From positions 264,684 to 328,683 of the forward strand of contig NZ_JBGQOG010000005.1 in NCBI RefSeq assembly GCF_052113705.1: 64,000 bases of DNA, in the 5' to 3' direction. A program made the translations under genes and the position numbers. A model generated the notes under the pieces. It made no database searches, was not told the origin of the DNA, and was given only the letters and a program-made list of their open reading frames with translations. Position 1 is the first letter of the stretch; each line of letters opens with the position of its first letter. Positions 1-9,310 of the stretch are shown here, one piece after another. Source of the DNA: JBGQOG01 sp052113705. Lineage in GTDB: Bacteria; Pseudomonadota; Alphaproteobacteria; Rhodobacterales; Rhodobacteraceae.

Positions 1-7
1 GTTTATA

Positions 8-607
8 ATGGGAATGCGTGTACCTTTTCTGGGTCTCGTCTTTGGGCTTGGTATTCTTGCCGCCGGTCAGAGTTTTGCGCAGGACGAAGCGCTCTATGAT
101 GCGCCGCCGCCGCCAGATGCTGTTTTCGTGCGGTTTCTGGGAATGGAAACAGCTGCTCCGGTCACTTGGCATGGTGTCGACGTTCCGTTGGAAATACTGA
201 AAACACAGGATTATTTGGTTTTTCATGGCCCGCAGGTTGCGATGGATCCCGGCCAGTTCGCGACGGTCATCGGTGCCGCGGGTGGCGCATCGGTGGATTT
301 GATCGAGGGAGAGCGCAAAGCCGAGAAAGTGCGCATCAGCGTCGTGAACCTGTCCGGCCGCAGTGTCGATCTCAAGGCCGTGGGCAAGAAAGTTGTGCCG
401 ATTGTTGCCGACGTGGCTGCGGGGGGGATGGGGGAGCGTTTGGTGAACCCGATTTCCGTTGTTTTACAAACATTTGATAAAGGAAAGCCCCTTGGGGAAG
501 AGTACAAGATAGATTTGCGCCGTGGGGAAGACCCGACAATTCTGGTCGATGGGGATGGCGCGGTGAGCCTGATTTATTCCGTTGTCCACAAGGGTATCGT
601 CGAGTGA
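8..607 (+). CDS. algF: AlgF-like alginate/exopolysaccharide O-acetylation protein
   Basis: Periplasmic partner in polysaccharide O-acetylation, recognised mainly by position directly before an AlgI-type acyltransferase and by an AlgF-like beta-rich body of 199 residues. Residues 1-25 form a signal peptide (hydrophobic run ending ...QSFAQ|DEA), so it is exported. The ATG at 8 is used; a second in-frame ATG at 14 is equally possible, and only 7 bases of upstream sequence are visible, so promoter and ribosome site cannot be judged. The stop overlaps the GTG start of the next gene (GTGA), showing translational coupling. In the Pseudomonas system AlgF acts with AlgI and AlgJ to pass acetyl groups across the envelope; the same role here is inference. 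Polymerase genes may lie left of the window. Confidence 0.7.
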   Translation: MGMRVPFLGLVFGLGILAAGQSFAQDEALYDAPPPPDAVFVRFLGMETAAPVTWHGVDVPLEILKTQDYLVFHGPQVAMDPGQFATVIGAAGGASVDLIEGERKAEKVRISVVNLSGRSVDLKAVGKKVVPIVADVAAGGMGERLVNPISVVLQTFDKGKPLGEEYKIDLRRGEDPTILVDGDGAVSLIYSVVHKGIVE

Positions 608-2001
608 TCTTCTCCACGGATCTCTTCGTTTTTCTGTTCTTGCCGGTTTTTCTCGCAATTTATTATGTGACGCCCTGGCGCGGGAAAAGTTACGTCATTC
701 TGGCAGCGTCATACCTTTTTTACGGCTGGTGGCGATATGAGTACCTGCTGCTTATTTTCGCGATGTCGACCCTCAGCTTTTACACAGCCAAGATCGCCCA
801 CCACGGCAGCACACGCCGAATGCGCCTCGGTGCCATGTGGTTCGGGATCGGCTGTGACCTGGGTGCTTTGCTGTATTTTAAATACTGCAATTTCTTCGTC
901 GATAATGTGAATGGCATATTAACCTTTTCAGGGTCGGAACATTGGGATGTGGCGCGTGTCCTTTTGCCGATCGGCATTTCGTTCCACACCTTCCAATCCA
1001 TAAGCTATGTGATTGATGTCTATCGCGGAGACGCGCCGCCCGCGCGGCGGCTGGTCGATTTTCTCGCCTTTGGCGCGCTGTTTCCGCAGCTGATTGCAGG
1101 GCCGGTGCTGCGGTACAAAGATCTGGCGGATCAGTTCGTGAGCCGCACTCATTCGCCAGAACTGGTGACGCGTGGCGTCTATCGCTTCTTGCTCGGGCTG
1201 GCGATGAAAGTGCTTGTCGCCGATACGCTCGCACCTTTGGCGGACCGTATTTTCGCGCTGCCCGCACCGACCTTGTGGGAAAGCTGGCTGGGCGCTCTGG
1301 CCTATTCGTTTCAGCTCTTCTTCGATTTCGCCGGTTATTCCGGGATGGCAATCGGCCTGGGCTTGATGATGGGCTTTCACTTCATCGAGAATTTTGACCG
1401 TCCCTACATCAGCCGCTCTATCACCGAGTTCTGGCAGCGGTGGCACATCTCGCTGTCGACCTGGCTGCGCGACTACCTCTATATCCCGCTGGGGGGCAAC
1501 CGGCACGGCAAGGTGCGGACCTATGTCAACCTCATGCTGACCATGCTTTTGGGGGGCTTTTGGCATGGCGCCAACTGGACGTTCCTGCTCTGGGGGGCGT
1601 GGCACGGCGGCCTGATGGCGTTCGAGCGTGCTTTGGGGGCGAAAGGGCGCAAGTCAATCTGGCCCGCCGCGGTGGCGCTGCCTCTGACCTTCTGTCTTGT
1701 GGTGATCGGCTGGGTGATGTTCCGTGCCAGCAGCGTCAGCGCGGCCTTTTCCATGTATGCTGGCATGATCGGCCTGAACGGCATCGCCATCACCCCTGAA
1801 ATTGGCTGGCAGATTCAACGCAGTGAAATTCTGGTTCTGGTGCTTGCGATGGGGCTGTGCCTGTTGCCGCGTGGCCTGAAGCTTGCCGATATAAGGATCC
1901 ATCCCGCGCTGCAAAGCCTGACCTACAGCCTGCTCTTCATCGTCACCCTGAGCAGGATGGTCGCACAATCATTCTCCCCTTTCCTTTATTTCCAGTTCTA
2001 G
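604..2001 (+). CDS. algI: MBOAT-family O-acyltransferase (AlgI-like)
   Basis: Integral membrane O-acyltransferase that moves acetyl groups across the inner membrane for polysaccharide modification. 465 residues, as usual for AlgI. The N-terminus (IFSTDLFVFLFLPVF) and the block RDYLYIPLGGNRHG near residues 290-303 are typical of the family. Two MBOAT histidines are visible, H321 in GGFWHGANWTF and H334 in WGAWHGG; the former corresponds to the invariant catalytic histidine. The start is GTG at 604, overlapping the stop of the AlgF-like gene by 4 bases. It is followed after 4 bases by the AlgJ-like gene. Whether the polymer is alginate or another acetylated glycan cannot be decided here, because no alg8/alg44, epimerase or lyase is in view. 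Confidence 0.92.
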   Translation: MIFSTDLFVFLFLPVFLAIYYVTPWRGKSYVILAASYLFYGWWRYEYLLLIFAMSTLSFYTAKIAHHGSTRRMRLGAMWFGIGCDLGALLYFKYCNFFVDNVNGILTFSGSEHWDVARVLLPIGISFHTFQSISYVIDVYRGDAPPARRLVDFLAFGALFPQLIAGPVLRYKDLADQFVSRTHSPELVTRGVYRFLLGLAMKVLVADTLAPLADRIFALPAPTLWESWLGALAYSFQLFFDFAGYSGMAIGLGLMMGFHFIENFDRPYISRSITEFWQRWHISLSTWLRDYLYIPLGGNRHGKVRTYVNLMLTMLLGGFWHGANWTFLLWGAWHGGLMAFERALGAKGRKSIWPAAVALPLTFCLVVIGWVMFRASSVSAAFSMYAGMIGLNGIAITPEIGWQIQRSEILVLVLAMGLCLLPRGLKLADIRIHPALQSLTYSLLFIVTLSRMVAQSFSPFLYFQF

Positions 2002-2005
2002 GGCC

Positions 2006-3034
2006 ATGTGGACAAAATATTCCGGCGTATCTCTGTTGGTGGTCATGGCGATAATTGGCGGCGCGAGCCTGGTTCAGGCCGATCTGAAGCCAATCTTGTC
2101 CGCCGACATTGTGGATGGAGAGACACAACAGCGGCTGGAGCGTGCCTTTGAGGCCGCGGTGATCGTGCGCGATCCTGCGATCGCCGCTTGGTCGGCCCTG
2201 CGGTACAGCGTATTTGGCGAAGTGGCCAAGGGCGTCGTGGTCGGGCGCAACGGCTGGCTGTTTTCGGATGAAGAATATCAGATTGATGTCACCTTCGAAG
2301 ACAGATTGGCAACAAGCCTCGCGGAAATCCTGGCCGTGCGTGATGTTCTGGACGAGAGGGGGATCGCGCTGCAGGTCGCCTTGCTGCCGGACAAGGCCCG
2401 GATGGCCTCGGCTGAAGTAGTCACAGCGCGTGCGGCGCGGATCGAGGGGCGCTATGATCTGGCGCTGAACGAACTGCGGCGCGGCGGGATTGCTCTGCCG
2501 GATTTGCGGGCAGCGCTCTCGACCGTTTCTCCCGGTTTCCTGCGCACGGACACGCATTGGACGCCGGAGGGCGCTCAAACGGTGGCGGCAACCCTATGTT
2601 CTGCCGCGCCCTTGCTGAGTGAAGACCATGCACCTTTCACAACGACCGTTACCGGGTTCGCGGACCGGACCGGGGATTTGCTGAACTTTATTCCGTTGGG
2701 CCCGTTCACAGACGAACTGGGGCTGCTTCCGGAGCGGGTCGCCATTTACACGAGCGCGCGCGCCGATGCCGATGCGTTGGACCTGTTCGGCGAAACAGCT
2801 CCGCCGATTGCCCTGGTCGGGACCAGTTACTCCGCCATCGAGGACTGGCATTTCGCCGATTTCCTCAAATCGGCCTGTCAGGCAGATGTGGTGAATTACG
2901 CGCTGGAAGGGCAGGGGCCCTTTGAGCCCATGCGCCGGTTTCTCCGTCAGCTGGACACGGCAGAGACGGTGCCAAATGTGGTCCTTTGGGAAATTCCCGA
3001 GCGTTATCTGACTGTAGAGGCGGTACAAAAATGA
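2006..3034 (+). CDS. algJ: AlgJ-like SGNH-fold acetyltransferase, periplasmic
   Basis: 342-residue exported protein of the AlgX/AlgJ SGNH-hydrolase-like family, predicted to transfer acetyl groups onto the polymer in the periplasm. An N-terminal hydrophobic segment (residues 7-25) acts as signal peptide or anchor. Catalytic elements are visible: GTSYS with nucleophile S274, and the DxH pair D182/H184 within TDTHWTPEG. GRNGWLFSDEE near residue 80 is another family block. It lacks the C-terminal carbohydrate-binding extension seen in the next gene, hence AlgJ-like rather than AlgX-like. It overlaps the next gene by 4 bases (ATGA). Confidence 0.85.
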   Translation: MWTKYSGVSLLVVMAIIGGASLVQADLKPILSADIVDGETQQRLERAFEAAVIVRDPAIAAWSALRYSVFGEVAKGVVVGRNGWLFSDEEYQIDVTFEDRLATSLAEILAVRDVLDERGIALQVALLPDKARMASAEVVTARAARIEGRYDLALNELRRGGIALPDLRAALSTVSPGFLRTDTHWTPEGAQTVAATLCSAAPLLSEDHAPFTTTVTGFADRTGDLLNFIPLGPFTDELGLLPERVAIYTSARADADALDLFGETAPPIALVGTSYSAIEDWHFADFLKSACQADVVNYALEGQGPFEPMRRFLRQLDTAETVPNVVLWEIPERYLTVEAVQK

Positions 3035-4386
3035 AACTCAAGGCTGCATCCCTCGCTTTGGCGATGGGAATCACCGCGCCTCTGGCATCTGTTGCGCAGG
3101 TGAGCTGTCCCGCCCTCGCGGATGTCTCGCAATATCCTGCGGATTGGACTTGGCTGGCGCCGATTGAAATTGCGCGGGGCGGCACAAGAATGCTCCGCAA
3201 AGGCGATTTGGAGCCTCTGGACCGTCTGTCCCCCGACACGGTGTCCATGCTTGCCATCACGGTCAAATCACTGCGCGAGAGGTTCGGCACAAACCTCGCA
3301 ATGATCCTGACGCCGCCACGCGGCCTGCCTTCCACCGATTTTCTCGCCGAGCGCACGGTGCGCCAGTCCTATCTGGACCTGACGGGCGATATCAGATCCG
3401 CTGGTGCGATCGTGCCGGATCTGAGCACGCTGGTTGCCGATGCCAGCCAACCCAAATTCTTTTTCGATACCGACACCCATTGGACCCCCGGTGCCGCATT
3501 GCGCACCGCGTTGGCGTTGCGCACCACGCTTGAGCAGGTGTTGACCCTGACCTTGCCCGATTTCGGATCCACCTATGTCCTTGGGGATACGAAGACCTTT
3601 GATATTGCAGGGTTGATCGGGGCCCGGGTTGCGGAAATCTGTCAGGTCGATGTCCCGGTCGAGACGGTGGAATATCAAGCCGTCGTCGCCGCCAAAGGTG
3701 CTGAGAAAGTCAGTGAAGACGATCTGTTCGGTGATCAGGTCGGGGGGCTTGGCCGCGTGGTGCTTTGGGGGACCAGTTTCTCCAACAAGGCCAATGAGGA
3801 TCGCTTCCGTTGGGAGGATTCCGTGCAATATGCCTTGCAGCAGGATGTGGAGAATTGGGCTCTGGACGGCGGCGGTGTGGACATCGCGGCGCGCAGGTTC
3901 TCGGCGCATGGTTTTGACGAGAACCCGCCGTCGCTGATCCTCTGGGAGATCCCCTATACCGCTTTCTCGGAAGTGCCGTTCCGCTCGACCCTGCGCGAGG
4001 TGCAAAGCGCGGTGCAGCCCGATTGTACGCAGAGCCCCTATTCGTTTGAAGTTCGTCAGAGTTTCACGCCGGGGGAATGGGTGGACGGGCCGGTTGGCAT
4101 GGCGCTGCAGGACCGGCTTGAGGTGGAGATGCCGGTGCTGACCAAAGGATCGCTGGAGATCGAACTCGATTTCAACGCCGGTCAGACAGAAACGATCAAA
4201 AGCCGGTTCAGTGGTCGTTTGCTTGGAGATGACGCGAGCAACACAAGCAGTTTTTACATCGGAAGCGCCAAGACAGAAGGGCTGATGGGCAATCCGGGCG
4301 GTATGCGCATGCGTTTTGTCGATGTGGGTGAACCTGTTGAGGCGGTCTTCAGGGTTTGCCCGACGGTTGCGGTTCTGATGCACTGA
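3031..4386 (+). CDS. algX: AlgX-like SGNH acetyltransferase with C-terminal glycan-binding region
   Basis: 451-residue secreted protein, signal peptide about residues 1-22 (...APLASVAQ). The N-terminal SGNH-like domain carries DTDTHWTPG (D148, H150) and GTSFS (S249). Residues from about 330 form a separate beta-rich region like the carbohydrate-binding module of AlgX, which presents polymer to the acetyltransferase site. The ATG at 3031 is chosen because it overlaps the previous stop and is followed at once by a clean signal peptide; a longer reading from 2986 adds 15 residues with no signal-peptide character. This is the last gene of the + operon, followed by a strong hairpin. Having both an AlgJ- and an AlgX-like paralogue parallels the two acetyltransferases of Pseudomonas aeruginosa. 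Confidence 0.85.
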   Translation: MKLKAASLALAMGITAPLASVAQVSCPALADVSQYPADWTWLAPIEIARGGTRMLRKGDLEPLDRLSPDTVSMLAITVKSLRERFGTNLAMILTPPRGLPSTDFLAERTVRQSYLDLTGDIRSAGAIVPDLSTLVADASQPKFFFDTDTHWTPGAALRTALALRTTLEQVLTLTLPDFGSTYVLGDTKTFDIAGLIGARVAEICQVDVPVETVEYQAVVAAKGAEKVSEDDLFGDQVGGLGRVVLWGTSFSNKANEDRFRWEDSVQYALQQDVENWALDGGGVDIAARRFSAHGFDENPPSLILWEIPYTAFSEVPFRSTLREVQSAVQPDCTQSPYSFEVRQSFTPGEWVDGPVGMALQDRLEVEMPVLTKGSLEIELDFNAGQTETIKSRFSGRLLGDDASNTSSFYIGSAKTEGLMGNPGGMRMRFVDVGEPVEAVFRVCPTVAVLMH

Positions 4387-4448
4387 GCGTGGCTGCATTG
4401 AACCTGGTTGGCAGGTCTGTCTGTGTGGGCGCAGCCTGAGAAATGGAA

Positions 4449-4476
4449 ATGCCCCCCACCCTGCGGTGGGGGGCAT
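4449..4476. terminator. Perfect 12-bp inverted repeat between convergent genes
   Basis: ATGCCCCCCACC pairs perfectly with GGTGGGGGGCAT around a CTGC loop. It lies between the converging algX-like and algK-like genes, so it probably ends both transcripts. The T-rich flank is better on the minus strand than on the plus strand. Confidence 0.75.
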
Positions 4477-4504
4477 TATGTCTGGGTGCCGGTGGCGGCG
4501 GGCG

Positions 4505-5908
4505 TTAGGGCGCTTCGGCAACCGTGCGCGCAAACGCGCTTGCGGCCGGACCGGAGAGCGGCCCGCGGATGCATTCTTCGGCGATATTGGCCTTTTTGCA
4601 GAACTGGCTGAAGGCCACGATGGTCGACGAGGTCAAAAGCCCGTTCTTGCGCCCGTCATAAAGCCCATCTGCGTCCAGCACCTCTTGCATGAAATAGACA
4701 TAGGCATTGGGATTTCCGCTGCGCAGCGCACGGATTTTGGCCGCGCGTGCCTTGGGGGCGGTTTCGCGGATCTCAGTGGCAAAATCTGCGTAGGCGCCCA
4801 ATGTCTGCGCTGATTTCACGCGATCCCGGATCGGCACCAGATCCGGTTTGGCGGCGACGAGTGCGGCCAGTTTCGGTGCGGCATCCTGCGGCGCTGCCGG
4901 GGAGCTCAGATAGGCATAAACCGTTCTGAACGCGCTGGCATCCCCCTCACGCGCGGCCGTTTCGGCCAGTGCCGCAGCGGCGCTGACATCAGCGCCGAGG
5001 GTGGCCGCCTCCTTGGGTTGGCGAAGCACAGTCAGCGCCCCCGCCAGATTGCCGGTTTTCGCCAGCATCGCGGCCACGCGCAACTCGGCCTGCGGGTCAG
5101 GCGCTTGCCCGAACTGGCCTTTGTTGTAGCCCCGCATCAACAGCAGCATCGCGGGCTGGCTTCCGGCGTCGGCGGCCTGGCGCAAATCCGCCTCGGCAGC
5201 TTTGGGGTCTGCCGGAACAAGGTCGCCCGCCAACAGAAGCTTTGCGCGTTTGATATGTGCGCCCTCACTGTCGGCAGCGGCATATGCCGCCAGTGCCGCG
5301 GCCCCGTCGACCGGGCCGCCGGTGCCATCGCGGTACATGTCGCCCAGGGCGGCGGCATAGGTCGCATCGCCTGCCTTCAGCTCTTCTTCCATCAGCTTGC
5401 GGGCCTTGACCGGATCGGCGGCGATGCCGCGGGTTTTGCCGCGGTAATATGCGTTCAGGAGATCCCGGCGGGCACCCGTGTCGCCCAAGGCGGCGGCCTG
5501 CGCCATCAGCTGTTCTGCGCGGGCGGGATCCGTCGGCTTCACTTTGTCATTGAGCAGGAGTTTGGAGAGTTTCAGCATGGCGGGTATCGACCCCGCATCG
5601 GCGAAAGTTTGCAGCAGTTCGCTTGCTTTTTCTCCGTCACCGGCACTCAGCAGCGTGCTGACGATCAGGTTTTGCGCCTGAACATTGCCCTGTGTTGCCA
5701 GGCTTTCGAGGTCGGTCATCGCCTGCGATTTTTGACTGTCATCGGTGGCGTTTGCCAAAATTTCTTTGATCTGCGGCAGCGTGAGGGCGGCTTCGGCGGG
5801 TTTTGTTTCTGTGGCCGTCGGTTGGGTTTCTGTTTGCGCCTGCGCGAGGGCGGTAGCGGCTAAGGAAAAAGCCAAAGAGAGGGCGGTTGCCCTGAAAAGG
5901 TTGCACAT
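4505..5908 (-). CDS. algK: AlgK-like Sel1/TPR-repeat periplasmic protein
   Basis: 467-residue exported repeat protein; signal peptide about residues 1-24 (...LAATALAQAQ). The body consists of Sel1-like helical repeats with alternating A/G/Y/L spacing (for example near residues 90-125, 160-200 and 205-240). Repeat proteins of this kind assemble polysaccharide export complexes; AlgK is the outer-membrane lipoprotein doing this for alginate. No lipobox cysteine is apparent here, so it would be soluble or anchored differently. Start ATG at 5908 has AAAGGA 9 bases upstream. It faces the acetylation operon, so its involvement is inferred from location. An unrelated Sel1 scaffold remains possible. 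Confidence 0.6.
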   Translation of the reverse strand: MCNLFRATALSLAFSLAATALAQAQTETQPTATETKPAEAALTLPQIKEILANATDDSQKSQAMTDLESLATQGNVQAQNLIVSTLLSAGDGEKASELLQTFADAGSIPAMLKLSKLLLNDKVKPTDPARAEQLMAQAAALGDTGARRDLLNAYYRGKTRGIAADPVKARKLMEEELKAGDATYAAALGDMYRDGTGGPVDGAAALAAYAAADSEGAHIKRAKLLLAGDLVPADPKAAEADLRQAADAGSQPAMLLLMRGYNKGQFGQAPDPQAELRVAAMLAKTGNLAGALTVLRQPKEAATLGADVSAAAALAETAAREGDASAFRTVYAYLSSPAAPQDAAPKLAALVAAKPDLVPIRDRVKSAQTLGAYADFATEIRETAPKARAAKIRALRSGNPNAYVYFMQEVLDADGLYDGRKNGLLTSSTIVAFSQFCKKANIAEECIRGPLSGPAASAFARTVAEAP

Positions 5909-6107
5909 AAGAAATGTCCTTTGTGGGGAAGACTAACCGTGGTCTTTGAACGCTACCACCCTTGGACTGTGATCGAAAGGCTTGCGGCCGCGCAGACGCG
6001 ATTGTGATGGTGCACCACCATGCCACGTTCGTCTGTCGTCAGCGTCGTGACACCGGCCCGCCTGAAAAAATGGCCGCGCGGAAAGGTTCGCCCTAAAGTG
6101 GCGTGAT

Positions 6108-6138
6108 GCCCAAACCCGGGCCGAGGCCGGATTTGGGC
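6108..6138 (-). terminator. Hairpin downstream of TRAP operon
   Basis: GCCCAAA and TTTGGGC close a long, slightly imperfect stem (one mismatch, one bulge) 23 bases past the dctM stop. No U-tract follows, so termination may be weak or Rho-assisted. Confidence 0.5.
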
Positions 6139-6160
6139 AACTTGCGCCGGGTTGCGGTGC

Positions 6161-7480
6161 CTAGTTCCGGATCAGTCCGGGCAGCCACAGGGCCAGGTCA
6201 GGCACCAACACCAAAAGCAGGATCAGGAACAACGAGCACAAAAGGAAAGGCGCGGAGGCCTGCACAATCTGCGACATCGTGGTGCCCTTCGGGCTGACCC
6301 CCATCATCACGAACAGCAACAGGCCGAACGGGGGGGTGGCCAGGCTCAGTTCCAGCGCCAGCAACATCACCACGCCAAACCAGATCGGATCGAAATGGTA
6401 AAAGGCGATCAGCGGCATGAAGATCGGCAAGGTCAGCATCATGATCGAGAGCTGATCCATGAACATGCCCAGCACGATCAGCACCACCAGCATCACCAGC
6501 AACATGGCATAGGCTGACAGCTCAAACCCCGTGGCGAAAGAGATCAACCCGCGTGAGGCACCCGAAAAGGCCAGCAGCTGCGAGAAGGTGGTCGAGCCGA
6601 GGATGATGATCAGCATCATCGCCGAGACCTTGACCGTGCCGCGCATGGATTTGACGATGACATCCCAGCTGAGGCGGCGGTAAAACGTCGCAAGGATCAG
6701 GACCGCAGCGGTGCCGCAGGCGGCGGATTCCGTCGGCGTCGCCCAGCCGAGCAGGATCAGCCCGATCACCGCAAAAACCACGAGGCCCATTGGCAACACG
6801 TCCCGCATCAGGCCGCCGATGATCTCGCGGAGCGGGTATTTTTCCGTGGCATAGCCGGGGGCGGCTTCGGGATCGAGGCGGATCATCAGCCAGATCATGA
6901 AGACATAGAGGCTGGCAAGAATGATCCCCGGGATCAGGCCCGCCATCAACAGGCCGCCGACGTCGATTTTGGCCAGCGATCCGAGCAGCACCGCGAGCGA
7001 GGAGGGCGGAATGATCATCGCCAGACCGCCGGTGGCGATGATCGGACCCATGATCAGTTTGGGCTTGTAGCCGCGCTTGATCATGTCGGGCATCAGCGAG
7101 GTGCCGAGCATTGCCGTATTGGCCATGGACGAGCCCGACAATGTGGCAAAGATTGTGCCACCGCCGACGGTAAGATAGGCAAGGCGCCCCCGGATATTGC
7201 CAAAGCATTTGTCCAGCGCATTGAAAACGCCGATGGCGAGGCCCGAATGAAACAACAGCTCGCCCATGATCAGGAACAGGGGCACGGGCACCAGGGTGAA
7301 AGTGGTCACCGAGGCCGAGGCATTGACCAAAAGCTGCTCGATGCCGGCGAAACCACCCATCAACAGCACGACCCCGACCATATTGATGATCAGGAACGAA
7401 ATGGCGACGGGGATGCCCATGAACATCAGCCCGACAAGGCCACCGATGAGCAGCGCCGTTGCGGAATACCATTCCATCAT
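6161..7480 (-). CDS. dctM: TRAP transporter large permease, DctM subunit
   Basis: 439-residue polytopic protein of the TRAP large-permease family, the ion-coupled translocation subunit. Family blocks visible: LFLIMGELLFHSG (about 87-99), GSSMANTAMLG (about 136-146), IIPPSSLAVLLGSLAKIDVGGLLMAGLIPG (about 175-204, loop-and-gate region) and the C-terminal ATPPFGLLLFVMMGVSP. Twelve or so hydrophobic segments are readable. It lies 1 base after the dctQ stop in a dctP-dctQ-dctM operon. The substrate is not predictable from this subunit. Confidence 0.95.
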   Translation of the reverse strand: MMEWYSATALLIGGLVGLMFMGIPVAISFLIINMVGVVLLMGGFAGIEQLLVNASASVTTFTLVPVPLFLIMGELLFHSGLAIGVFNALDKCFGNIRGRLAYLTVGGGTIFATLSGSSMANTAMLGTSLMPDMIKRGYKPKLIMGPIIATGGLAMIIPPSSLAVLLGSLAKIDVGGLLMAGLIPGIILASLYVFMIWLMIRLDPEAAPGYATEKYPLREIIGGLMRDVLPMGLVVFAVIGLILLGWATPTESAACGTAAVLILATFYRRLSWDVIVKSMRGTVKVSAMMLIIILGSTTFSQLLAFSGASRGLISFATGFELSAYAMLLVMLVVLIVLGMFMDQLSIMMLTLPIFMPLIAFYHFDPIWFGVVMLLALELSLATPPFGLLLFVMMGVSPKGTTMSQIVQASAPFLLCSLFLILLLVLVPDLALWLPGLIRN

Positions 7481-7481
7481 C

Positions 7482-7982
7482 TCAGTGATCCCCTTCCGCG
7501 CCGGTATAGGTTTCGCCGCGCAAAAGCATGCGCAACAGCTCGGTTGCCATCAGGAAAAACCCGACGGCGAGGAAGGCGAAGAGGATCCAGGCGGGCAGGC
7601 TGACGGCGCGGACATCGACGTTTCCGGCGCGTGCCTGCGCGATGGCGAGACGTGCCGCAACCACACCCAGAAGCCCCGTCGCGCCCGCACCCAACACCAG
7701 CGAGAGGCGGCTGACCAGGCCCTGAACTGCGCGCGGCATCAGGCCGAGGATCGAGGACACCGAAACATGCCCGTTGATCCGCACCAGCCAGGGTGCGGCC
7801 GCCATCGTGCTGAACAAAAGCACATATTCGACAATGGCGCTGATCGCCCGGAAGGGGCGCAGACCCAGATTGCGGCTGATCACGTCATAGATGACAAGCA
7901 CGGTGACAATCGCGAGCGAGATCCCCGCGAGACAGGCAAGCCCGTAGATGAGACGGTCGTAAGATCGAAGGATTTTTTGCAT
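7482..7982 (-). CDS. dctQ: TRAP transporter small permease, DctQ subunit
   Basis: 166-residue membrane protein with four hydrophobic segments, as in DctQ. The N-terminal region contains VLVIYDVISRNLG, a family signature, and a charged loop follows helix 2. It pairs with DctM in the membrane to accept the substrate from DctP. Located between dctP (65 bases upstream) and dctM (1 base downstream), consistent with one transcript. Confidence 0.93.
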   Translation of the reverse strand: MQKILRSYDRLIYGLACLAGISLAIVTVLVIYDVISRNLGLRPFRAISAIVEYVLLFSTMAAAPWLVRINGHVSVSSILGLMPRAVQGLVSRLSLVLGAGATGLLGVVAARLAIAQARAGNVDVRAVSLPAWILFAFLAVGFFLMATELLRMLLRGETYTGAEGDH

Positions 7983-8046
7983 TGGTATCTGCCCAAATGG
8001 GATATCGGCGGCAGGATGACTGCGCCGATATCAACCGGGGTGACGC

Positions 8047-9057
8047 TTAGTGCGAGAAATAGGCCGCACGCAGTTTCTCGTAATCGGGCGACCCTGAGGC
8101 CTTCAGTCGCGCCCAGACCGAATCATAGGCCTGATTGACAAAGGCGTCGCGCGCCGGACCTTCGAGGGTGATGACCTGCATCCCGTTGCCTTCGAGCTTG
8201 TCGGTGACCTCTTTGGTGTAGCTCTGCCATTCCGTATATGAGGTTTCCTCAAAGGCGGCGGCGGTATCGGTCAGGATCGTACGGGCCTCTTCGCTCAGCG
8301 CGTCCCATTTCTTCGGCGAGATGTAGATGCCGAGATCGGTTTGGAAGATGCTCGGCTCCAGACGGTATTTCAGGAACTTGTCCCAACCCCAGCCTTCGAT
8401 CGAAGAGGCCGGATAGCCCATGCCGTCAAAGGTGCCGCGCTCAAGGCCGGTGTAGACATCGGGCACCGGAATGCTGACCGGCACCGCGCCGAGGCTTTCA
8501 TAAAAGGCATTGTAGAGCGGCGAGGCGCGCAGGCGCAGGCCAGTCAGATCAATCTCGCCATTTTCTTTGAGTTTGGGCTTTTCGAGGAACCACAGGTTCA
8601 CCGGCGCGGCCGGGGCGAACCGCGAGAGGATATGCACGCCCAGTTTCTCCTGCCCGATCTTCTGGATCAGCGCAAAACCGCCGTTCTCGCGCGAGACGAG
8701 GGGCGGGACGTCACTGCCGACCCAGGCGTCGGCCTCCGGCATGGTGCCCAGCACATAGCTGAGCGGGCCATAGGTCATGTCGACCACGTTGCGCCCCACC
8801 GCATCAATTTGCTGCAGGCCGGGGATGGCTTCGGGGCCGCCGACGACCTCGATCTGCACGATGCCTTTGCCGCGGGTGTTCACCTCCTGAACGAAGCGAC
8901 CGTAGAGGCTTGCCGTGGTATCCGAGGACGGGAAAGCCGTCAGCGAGCGCAGGGTGTCTTCTGCGGCGGCAGCGCTGCCCCAGACCATCCCATGCGCTGC
9001 AAGGAGTGAAGTGAAAAGCATGCCGCGAAGCACAGGGGTAAAGGTGGAAAGTGCCAT
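8047..9057 (-). CDS. dctP: TRAP transporter substrate-binding protein, DctP family
   Basis: 336-residue periplasmic solute receptor with a signal peptide ending near AAAAED (about residue 26). The motif LTGLRLRASPLYNAFYESLG (about residues 160-180) contains the conserved arginine that clamps a substrate carboxylate, followed by PVPDVYTGLERGTFDGMGYP, the second family block. Hence an organic acid substrate is likely; which one is unknown. The ATG at 9057 is preferred over one at 9069 because GGAG sits 6 bases upstream of it. First gene of the dctPQM operon. The AT-rich 253-base gap upstream holds the likely promoter. Confidence 0.92.
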   Translation of the reverse strand: MALSTFTPVLRGMLFTSLLAAHGMVWGSAAAAEDTLRSLTAFPSSDTTASLYGRFVQEVNTRGKGIVQIEVVGGPEAIPGLQQIDAVGRNVVDMTYGPLSYVLGTMPEADAWVGSDVPPLVSRENGGFALIQKIGQEKLGVHILSRFAPAAPVNLWFLEKPKLKENGEIDLTGLRLRASPLYNAFYESLGAVPVSIPVPDVYTGLERGTFDGMGYPASSIEGWGWDKFLKYRLEPSIFQTDLGIYISPKKWDALSEEARTILTDTAAAFEETSYTEWQSYTKEVTDKLEGNGMQVITLEGPARDAFVNQAYDSVWARLKASGSPDYEKLRAAYFSH

Positions 9058-9270
9058 ATCCGTCTCCATGTTGGATGGTCTTGTCGCAAAGGGGGAATCT
9101 TCGCTCCCATGGCACTGAAGCTAGCAGTTTGATTTGGAAAGTTTTTTGCTATTTTTGCAAAACAGACTTATGAAAAGCTGAAATAACACTGCGCGGGCGA
9201 TGCAGCGTTGGTTTGATAAAATCATATTTAAAACAATAGTTTAAGACACCTGCGCCGGTGTGGTCCGGCG

Positions 9271-9299
9271 CCGGGGCCGCGGCAATCGCGCGGCCCCGG
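9271..9299 (-). terminator. Hairpin after aminotransferase gene
   Basis: CCGGGGCCGC and GCGGCCCCGG form a perfect 10-bp stem with a 9-base loop, 11 bases past the aminotransferase stop. It separates that operon from dctPQM. Confidence 0.6.
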
Positions 9300-9310
9300 A
9301 CCGAGGAAAG

